Under the pieces are notes generated by a model, which had not been told where the DNA came from, ran no database searches, and was given only the letters and a program-made list of their open reading frames with translations. Below are positions 59,818-64,000 of a stretch of 64,000 bases of DNA, in pieces. The translations under genes were made by a program, and so were the position numbers. The stretch spans positions 161,967-225,966 of the forward strand of contig DPPB01000012.1 of the NCBI GenBank assembly GCA_003539495.1, in the 5' to 3' direction. Origin of the DNA: Oscillibacter sp. (lineage in GTDB: Bacteria; Bacillota; Clostridia; Oscillospirales; Oscillospiraceae). Position 1 is the first letter of the stretch, and every line of letters begins with the position of its first letter.

Positions 59818-60384
59818 TCAAGCCCGGAAGATCTCGCCCTCAGTGGGAGCGCCGGCGGCCTGAGCCTCATCGGTGTCGATGTGCATGGTGGTTGCACCGT
59901 CCGTATTCACCCGGACCACCACATCATCAAAGATCAGCTTGCGGCCATTGCCGCCGCAGGCTACGCGGATGATCTCGCCGTTCTTGATGCCCATCTTCTC
60001 GGCATCTGCCTCCAGCACATGCAGGTGGCGCTTGGCAATAATTACACCTTCCTTCAACTCCACCTCACCGGCAGGCCCGATGAGTTTGCATGCGCCGGAG
60101 CCTTCCACATGGCCGCTCTCACGGACAGGAGCGTCAATGCCCAGGGCACGGGCGTCAGAGCCGGAGACCTCCACCTGATCCGCCTTGCGCACAGGACCCA
60201 GGATGGACACATTGGCCATTTCCTTCTTGGGACCCACCAGGGTAACGCGCTCGTTGCAGGCAAACTGTCCGGGATAGGACAGGTCCTTGCGCTTGGTAAG
60301 CTGATAACCGGCACCAAACAGCTTCTCAACAGTTTCCTGCGTCAGATGAATGTGACGGGCAGAAGTTTCAATCATGAATTTCAT
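59818..60384 (-). CDS. pduL: Phosphate propanoyltransferase (PduL-type phosphotransacylase)
   Basis: Converts acyl-CoA and phosphate to acyl phosphate and CoA (188 residues). The two zinc-site motifs of PduL are visible: R10-H-I-H13 in TSARHIHL and R119-H-L-H122 in AKRHLHV. There is no N-terminal encapsulation peptide and no microcompartment gene nearby, so it is likely the housekeeping phosphotransacetylase for acetate formation. Four bases separate it from the next gene on this strand, upstream of it. Confidence 0.92.
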   Translation of the reverse strand: MKFMIETSARHIHLTQETVEKLFGAGYQLTKRKDLSYPGQFACNERVTLVGPKKEMANVSILGPVRKADQVEVSGSDARALGIDAPVRESGHVEGSGACKLIGPAGEVELKEGVIIAKRHLHVLEADAEKMGIKNGEIIRVACGGNGRKLIFDDVVVRVNTDGATTMHIDTDEAQAAGAPTEGEIFRA

Positions 60385-60388
60385 TTTG

Positions 60389-60952
60389 TCATTCCTCCTG
60401 TTTTGTATGATCCTCCGTTTTCGGTTCGTCCGAAACGGTTAAATCCTCTTTTTGCGTGGACAGGCGGATCTCCTCCACCTCGCCAATCATAAAATAATCT
60501 CTACTTTTGGCGGCAATGCGACCCGTAGCAGCCAAAATCTGTCCTTTTTTCCAATCCTGCAGGTATTTTTCCTCCGCGCGGATACGCAGGCCAAAGCCGG
60601 TATCAATGTCGCCATTTTCATCCAAACCGGAATACATGAATTTAACCGTGACTCGGCGGCCGGCGTACTTGCTCTGCTGCCCGTGTACATACTCTGACTT
60701 CATCTGCTCGTAGGTCATGGGATAAATTTCCCCATCCGGCATATGGAAATACAGCGCGCCGAACATCCGGCTCATGCGCTTGCGCCGGTTATTGCTCCGT
60801 GATATAACCAGGGCACAAATAATGGCCAGGAAAATAAGCCCTACCTGGGCCTGCTTCATGAATATAGACACAATACACAGTGCAAATCCGGCCACCAGCA
60901 AAAGCAGATTCATCAGATCCTGCCGCTTCAGCACACTTATAATTTTCTTCAT
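60389..60952 (-). CDS. Two-helix membrane protein with soluble C-terminal domain, unknown
   Basis: About 187 residues: two close hydrophobic segments (LMNLLLLVAGFALCIVSIF and VGLIFLAIICALVI) followed by a soluble part of about 130 residues. That part contains beta-rich text (VTVKFMYSGLDENGDIDTGFG, KGQILAATGRIAAK) that could be an OB-like barrel. No family recognised. ATG 60952 follows AAAAGGAG; an ATG 30 bp upstream is an alternative. Likely co-transcribed with pduL, 4 bp downstream. Confidence 0.68.
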   Translation of the reverse strand: MKKIISVLKRQDLMNLLLLVAGFALCIVSIFMKQAQVGLIFLAIICALVISRSNNRRKRMSRMFGALYFHMPDGEIYPMTYEQMKSEYVHGQQSKYAGRRVTVKFMYSGLDENGDIDTGFGLRIRAEEKYLQDWKKGQILAATGRIAAKSRDYFMIGEVEEIRLSTQKEDLTVSDEPKTEDHTKQEE

Positions 60953-61108
60953 AAAAAAACTCCTTTTCGGCACTTTTTTCATGATACCACTTTCCCCTCC
61001 AATATGCAAGGGCTGAAAAGAAATGCTTGCTTTTTTGCAGGAATTTGGTACAATTATTTTGTATGAGTCAATGCCATTCAATAACCTATCCTAATATGAG
61101 GTGAAACA

Positions 61109-61996
61109 ATGAGCGTAAAATTGGAGCTTTACCGCGTATTCAAGGAAGTCTCTGAGGCAGGTAATATCACCGCTGCGGCGCAGAATCTGTTTATCTCCCA
61201 ATCGGCCGTAAGCCAATCCGTCAAGCAGCTGGAGTCAGATCTGCAGACCCGGCTCTTTGCCCGAAATTCCCGGGGCGTGTCCCTGACTCCGGATGGGAAA
61301 ATGCTCTATGAGTATGTCCGCAGTGCCATGGGGCTACTGGAAACGGGTGAGGAAAAGCTGTCTCAATCCCGGCAGCTGCAGGTGGGACACCTGACCATCG
61401 GCGCCAGCGACACCGTAACCAGCCAGTTCCTGCTGCCCTACCTGGATCGTTTCCACCGGCAGTATCCAGGCGTGCATATCCAGATCATCTCCGGCCGCAG
61501 CCACAAGGTGCTGGGCCTGCTGCAATCGGGCAAGGTAGACATCGCCTTTGCCAGCACGCCACAGGATGCATCTTCCCTGAGTACCTTCCGCTGCTTTGAC
61601 ACCCACTCTATCTTTGTGGCTGCGGCGGACTACGATTGTGACTTTGACCACGTCTATACCCTGGAGGAGATTGTTCGATTCCCGCTGATTCTGCTGGAGC
61701 GCAAGGCCTCCAGCCGCCTGTACCTGGATAAATTCTTCCTGCAGAACGGTTATCACCTGAACCCCGAGATTGAGCTGGGCGCCCGGAGTCTACTGGTAGA
61801 CCTGGCGGCCATTGGCTTTGGCGTGGCCGGAGTAACGGAGGAATTCGTGAAAAACGACCTGGCCAGCGGAAAGCTGCAGAAGCTGCAAACAAGCTTCACT
61901 ATCCCGCCACGAAGCGTGGATCTGTGTGTGCTGCGGGATGTGCCCCAGACCACCGCAGCGCAGAAATTTATGCAGTTCGTGCAAGCGAATCTGTAA
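61109..61996 (+). CDS. LysR family transcriptional regulator
   Basis: A 295-residue LysR regulator with the N-terminal helix-turn-helix (AAAQNLFISQSAVSQSVKQLE) and a substrate-binding domain (GHLTIGASDTVTSQFLLPYL at its start). Divergent from the pduL unit with 156 bp between starts; LysR proteins often act on the divergent gene, so that unit is the natural candidate target (inference). Downstream lies a 44-bp palindrome. Confidence 0.92.
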   Translation: MSVKLELYRVFKEVSEAGNITAAAQNLFISQSAVSQSVKQLESDLQTRLFARNSRGVSLTPDGKMLYEYVRSAMGLLETGEEKLSQSRQLQVGHLTIGASDTVTSQFLLPYLDRFHRQYPGVHIQIISGRSHKVLGLLQSGKVDIAFASTPQDASSLSTFRCFDTHSIFVAAADYDCDFDHVYTLEEIVRFPLILLERKASSRLYLDKFFLQNGYHLNPEIELGARSLLVDLAAIGFGVAGVTEEFVKNDLASGKLQKLQTSFTIPPRSVDLCVLRDVPQTTAAQKFMQFVQANL

Positions 61997-62069
61997 AAAT
62001 CGGATTGCCACAGCCAGCGTGCAAGCCGGTCGCGGCAACGAAAAAAGACAGATAAAAAGATCTATTGTG

Positions 62070-62113
62070 ATACGTACCCCCATTACTGGTTGGCCAGTAA
62101 TGGGGGTACGTAT
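62070..62113. terminator. Perfect 20-bp palindrome between lysR and thrC
   Basis: Arms 62070-62089 and 62094-62113 are exact complements around TTGG (arm core CCCCCATTACTGG). It stands between convergent genes, but neither side has a real T-run, so it may be a terminator of a weaker kind or a protein site. Confidence 0.55.
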
Positions 62114-62171
62114 TATAAGCTCACTTATCTTTTTTCAATATGCTATTGCAACGATCCCGTTATTTTAGCAA

Positions 62172-63413
62172 TTACTCTACCGTCACGCCCCGCTCTGCGA
62201 AGCCCTTGACCATGAGATCCAGGTCCGGCTCAATGTGAAGCGGTTCCCCGGCAGACTTGATGGCATTAGCCACATCCTTCAGGCCGTTACCGGTGACCAC
62301 AGACACCACCGTGGCATCCTTCTCAATAAGCCCCTCCTCACAGGCCTTCTTCAGGGCCGCCGCGCCGGTGACGCCCGCCGGCTCACCGAACACACCACAG
62401 GTACGACCCAACAGGCGCTGGGCCGCCAAAATCTCCTCGTCAGTGACGCACACGGCGATACCATTGGACTCCCGAATGGCAGCCAGCGCCTTGTCTGCGT
62501 TCCGGGGCACACCCACGGAGATGGAGTCGGCAATGGTGTTCTCCTCCATGGGCTCCCAGGGCTTATTCTCCTGGATGGCCCGGTTGATGGGATAGCAGCC
62601 GTAGGATTGGGCAGAGATGAGCCGGGGCAGCTTGTCAATAAAGCCGATGGCGTACAGGTCCTTGAAGCCCTTCCACACGCCGGCGATGGTACAGCCGTCG
62701 CCCACAGAAATAGCCAGATAATCAGGCATCTCCCAGTTCAGCTGCTCAGCGATCTCCAGAGCCACGGTCTTCTTACCCTCAGAGAGGTAGGGATTGATGG
62801 CAGCGTTGCGGTTGTACCAGCCGTATTTCTCAATGGCCTCGGCGGACATCTTGAAGGTCTCCTCGTAGTTGCCCTTGACGGAGATAACATTGGCGCCGAA
62901 GATCATCAGCTGGGCCACCTTTCCCTTGGGCGCGCGCTCGGGAACAAAAATATAGGTCTTAAAGCCCGCAGCAGCGGCATTACCCGCCAGGGAGGAGGCG
63001 GCATTGCCGGTGGAGGAGCAGGCGATGGTCTTGGCACCGGCCTCATAGGCCTTGGCCACGGCCATAGCGCTGGCCCGGTCCTTTAGTGACGCAGTGGGGT
63101 TTTGACCGTCATCCTTTACCCACAGCTTCTTAATGCCCAGCATCTGGGCCAGCTTAGGCTCCTCATACAGGGGGCTCCAGCCCACCCGCAGGGGGGTATC
63201 GGGCGTAGTCTCCTCCACAGGCAGCAGCTCCCGGTAGCGCCACATGGAGCGGTTCTCACGCTTAGCCAGCTTCTCCTTGGTGAGGACGGACTTGATGTAA
63301 TCGTAGTCATATACGATGTCCAGAATACCGCCGCATTCGCAGTTGGTCAGGTCGGGGGTGGCCTCATAGGTCTTGCCGCAGCGGACACACTTGCCGTATT
63401 TAACATTTTTCAT
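62172..63413 (-). CDS. thrC: Threonine synthase
   Basis: PLP enzyme converting O-phosphohomoserine to threonine (413 residues). The cofactor lysine is K111 in NPTASLKDRASA; the phosphate loop region is CSSTGNAASSLAGNAAAAG. The N-terminus has four cysteines (C9, C12, C25, C27), the zinc-ribbon start found in one thrC branch. A tiny ribbon-helix-helix gene precedes it by 29 bp on the same strand. Confidence 0.92.
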   Translation of the reverse strand: MKNVKYGKCVRCGKTYEATPDLTNCECGGILDIVYDYDYIKSVLTKEKLAKRENRSMWRYRELLPVEETTPDTPLRVGWSPLYEEPKLAQMLGIKKLWVKDDGQNPTASLKDRASAMAVAKAYEAGAKTIACSSTGNAASSLAGNAAAAGFKTYIFVPERAPKGKVAQLMIFGANVISVKGNYEETFKMSAEAIEKYGWYNRNAAINPYLSEGKKTVALEIAEQLNWEMPDYLAISVGDGCTIAGVWKGFKDLYAIGFIDKLPRLISAQSYGCYPINRAIQENKPWEPMEENTIADSISVGVPRNADKALAAIRESNGIAVCVTDEEILAAQRLLGRTCGVFGEPAGVTGAAALKKACEEGLIEKDATVVSVVTGNGLKDVANAIKSAGEPLHIEPDLDLMVKGFAERGVTVE

Positions 63414-63442
63414 GGTTTTTACCTCATAACTATAATATTATT

Positions 63443-63616
63443 CTAATCTTCTTCCCGCAGATTCTCCAGCGCCACGCGCACCGCCTCCACTACAAAGGCA
63501 TTAAACGTACACTCCGTACCCTGGATGGCCTCCTCCACCTCCGCGATCACCGTATTGGGAAAGCGAATGGATTTCGTGGTGGAGCTGGGAGGGTTTGGTA
63601 TTTTGAACTTCCGCAT
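63443..63616 (-). CDS. Small ribbon-helix-helix-like protein
   Basis: A 57-residue protein. The segment TKSIRFPNTVIAEVEEAIQGTECTFNAFVVEAVRVAL fits a ribbon-helix-helix fold: a short basic strand (KSIRFP), then two helices (NTVIAEVEEAI and TFNAFVVEAVRVAL). ATG 63616 follows AAGGAG; a GTG four codons earlier abuts that site. It lies upstream of thrC and divergent from the small gene at 63767, with repeats between them that could be its operator. Confidence 0.75.
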   Translation of the reverse strand: MRKFKIPNPPSSTTKSIRFPNTVIAEVEEAIQGTECTFNAFVVEAVRVALENLREED

Positions 63617-63658
63617 AGCCGGCACTCCTTGTCATTGTTATATGACAAATTGTACCCA

Positions 63659-63708
63659 TGTTTTGCATTTCAATAAGTGTTGCATTTTGTGTTGCAAGCG
63701 TGTAAAAT
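63659..63708. promoter_or_regulatory. Divergent promoter region with TTGCA repeats
   Basis: Rightward: TTGCAT (63680-63685), 17-bp spacer, TAAAAT (63703-63708). Three related words lie across it: TGTTTTGCA (63659-63667), GTGTTGCA (63677-63684) and GTGTTGCA (63689-63696). A weak leftward pair (TTATTG, 16 bp, TACAAT at 63649-63654) serves the ribbon-helix-helix gene. The repeats overlap both promoters. Confidence 0.5.
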
Positions 63709-63720
63709 ATACGCAAATCG

Positions 63721-63745
63721 GCGGGGCGTCGGGGACGCCGCCCCC
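63721..63745. repeat. GC-rich hairpin before small gene
   Basis: GGGGCGTC and GACGCC-G-CCCC form a stem around GGG. Similar in look to the hairpin after the gene and to the one at 25735-25767. Confidence 0.4.
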
Positions 63746-63766
63746 TACACAAAGGAGGTGGACATT

Positions 63767-63934
63767 GTGGAGAATAAACAGACACCGGAGTTTCCCGCGT
63801 ATTATACCGTTCTGTGCGCCCATGTGGCCAATGCCATTGACGCTATGGAACAGCACAATTATGGGGCCGCAAAAGAGCTATTAATCACAGGCATGCAGAA
63901 CGCGGAGGAAATCATCTTGTCACAGAAAGAATAA
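63767..63934 (+). CDS. Small acidic protein, unknown function
   Basis: A 55-residue protein starting at GTG 63767, which follows AAAGGAGG at correct spacing (first residues MENKQTPEFPAYY after initiation at the Val codon). It appears to be a pair of helices (YTVLCAHVANAIDAMEQHNYGAAKELLITGMQNAEEIIL read as two stretches). No recognised family, though short proteins of this text are common in gut Clostridia. Flanked by two GC-rich hairpins. Confidence 0.65.
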   Translation: MENKQTPEFPAYYTVLCAHVANAIDAMEQHNYGAAKELLITGMQNAEEIILSQKE

Positions 63935-63938
63935 AAAT

Positions 63939-63970
63939 CGCAGGGGTGGGACGGCCGTCCCGCCCCTGCG
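63939..63970 (+). terminator. GC-rich hairpin after small gene
   Basis: CGCAGGGGTGGGAC pairs with GTCCCGCCCCTGCG around GGCC (one G-T/C mismatch tolerated). No T-run follows, so termination strength is uncertain. Confidence 0.5.
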
Positions 63971-64000
63971 GCGAATGTGTGTGTATTTCTTACAGGTCCT

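Noticed and set aside
59818..60384. Microcompartment (propanediol utilisation) locus around pduL
   Set aside because: No shell protein or diol dehydratase genes nearby and no N-terminal targeting helix on PduL.
1..64000. CRISPR array, rRNA operon, complete insertion sequence or prophage
   Set aside because: No regularly spaced identical repeats, no rRNA text, and no transposase or phage structural genes; the only mobile-element trace is the integrase remnant at 35.3-35.5 kb.

Overview
The window looks like a chromosomal segment of a spore-forming, anaerobic, moderately GC-rich Clostridia member, probably a gut Oscillospiraceae-type bacterium. The evidence is a complete spoIIA operon (spoIIAA, spoIIAB, sigF), a T-box leader on valS, strong Shine-Dalgarno sites, many promoters of the TTGACA-17-TATAAT type, a DUF6472 protein typical of this group, and fermentation genes (PduL, a butyrate/4-hydroxybutyrate-type CoA-transferase). 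The family and genus assignment is inference; there is no rRNA in the window.

Layout. 1-7.5 kb (leftward): trigger factor (cut by the window edge), a phosphoesterase, a frameshifted DUF6572-like gene in an AT-rich patch, then an M19 dipeptidase-yraN-rnhB-rbgA-pcrA run. 7.5-10 kb (rightward): a perfect-consensus promoter with three LexA-like boxes drives a 37-residue membrane peptide, a DNA-repair-type radical SAM protein and its DUF4130 partner; the last gene runs 113 bp into the end of sigF. 10-15 kb: spoIIA operon, a small membrane protein, and valS with its T-box leader. 15-18.5 kb: a TAXI-type TRAP transporter. 18.6-25.7 kb: a seven-gene V-type ATPase operon (E, DUF2764, A, B, D, I, K) whose K subunit carries the full set of Na+-site residues. 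25.8-34.1 kb (leftward): a D-cysteine desulfhydrase-like enzyme, an unusual NtrC-family regulator lacking the sigma-54 contact loop, a dapF-symporter-lysA operon, and a MATE exporter. 34-36 kb: a YjdF-like membrane protein, the decayed end of a tyrosine integrase, tRNA-Pro and two tRNA-Ser genes. 36-40 kb: a GntR/YtrA-controlled ABC operon with a 49-bp palindromic operator. 40-53 kb: ispDF, a membrane-anchored HTH regulator, a CoA-transferase, pepD, a COG2509 flavoprotein, yigZ-hflX, a radical SAM protein, a tandem OB-fold protein and obgE. 53-64 kb: a protease-dead rhomboid, a two-component system with a GerMN lipoprotein, ComEA-like protein, DacF-type carboxypeptidase, pseudouridine synthase, PduL, a LysR regulator, threonine synthase and two tiny genes.

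How the parts fit. Most genes are housekeeping. A sodium theme recurs: a probably Na+-coupled V-ATPase next to a TRAP transporter, a DAACS-family symporter and a MATE exporter, the last three of families that are commonly ion-driven. The most interesting accessory system is the SOS-type cassette at 7.58-9.93 kb, where LexA-like sites, a tiny membrane peptide and two poorly understood DNA-metabolism proteins form one transcription unit. A second unusual item is a structured repeat found twice in the obgE leader and once, diverged, in the leader of the COG2509 gene.
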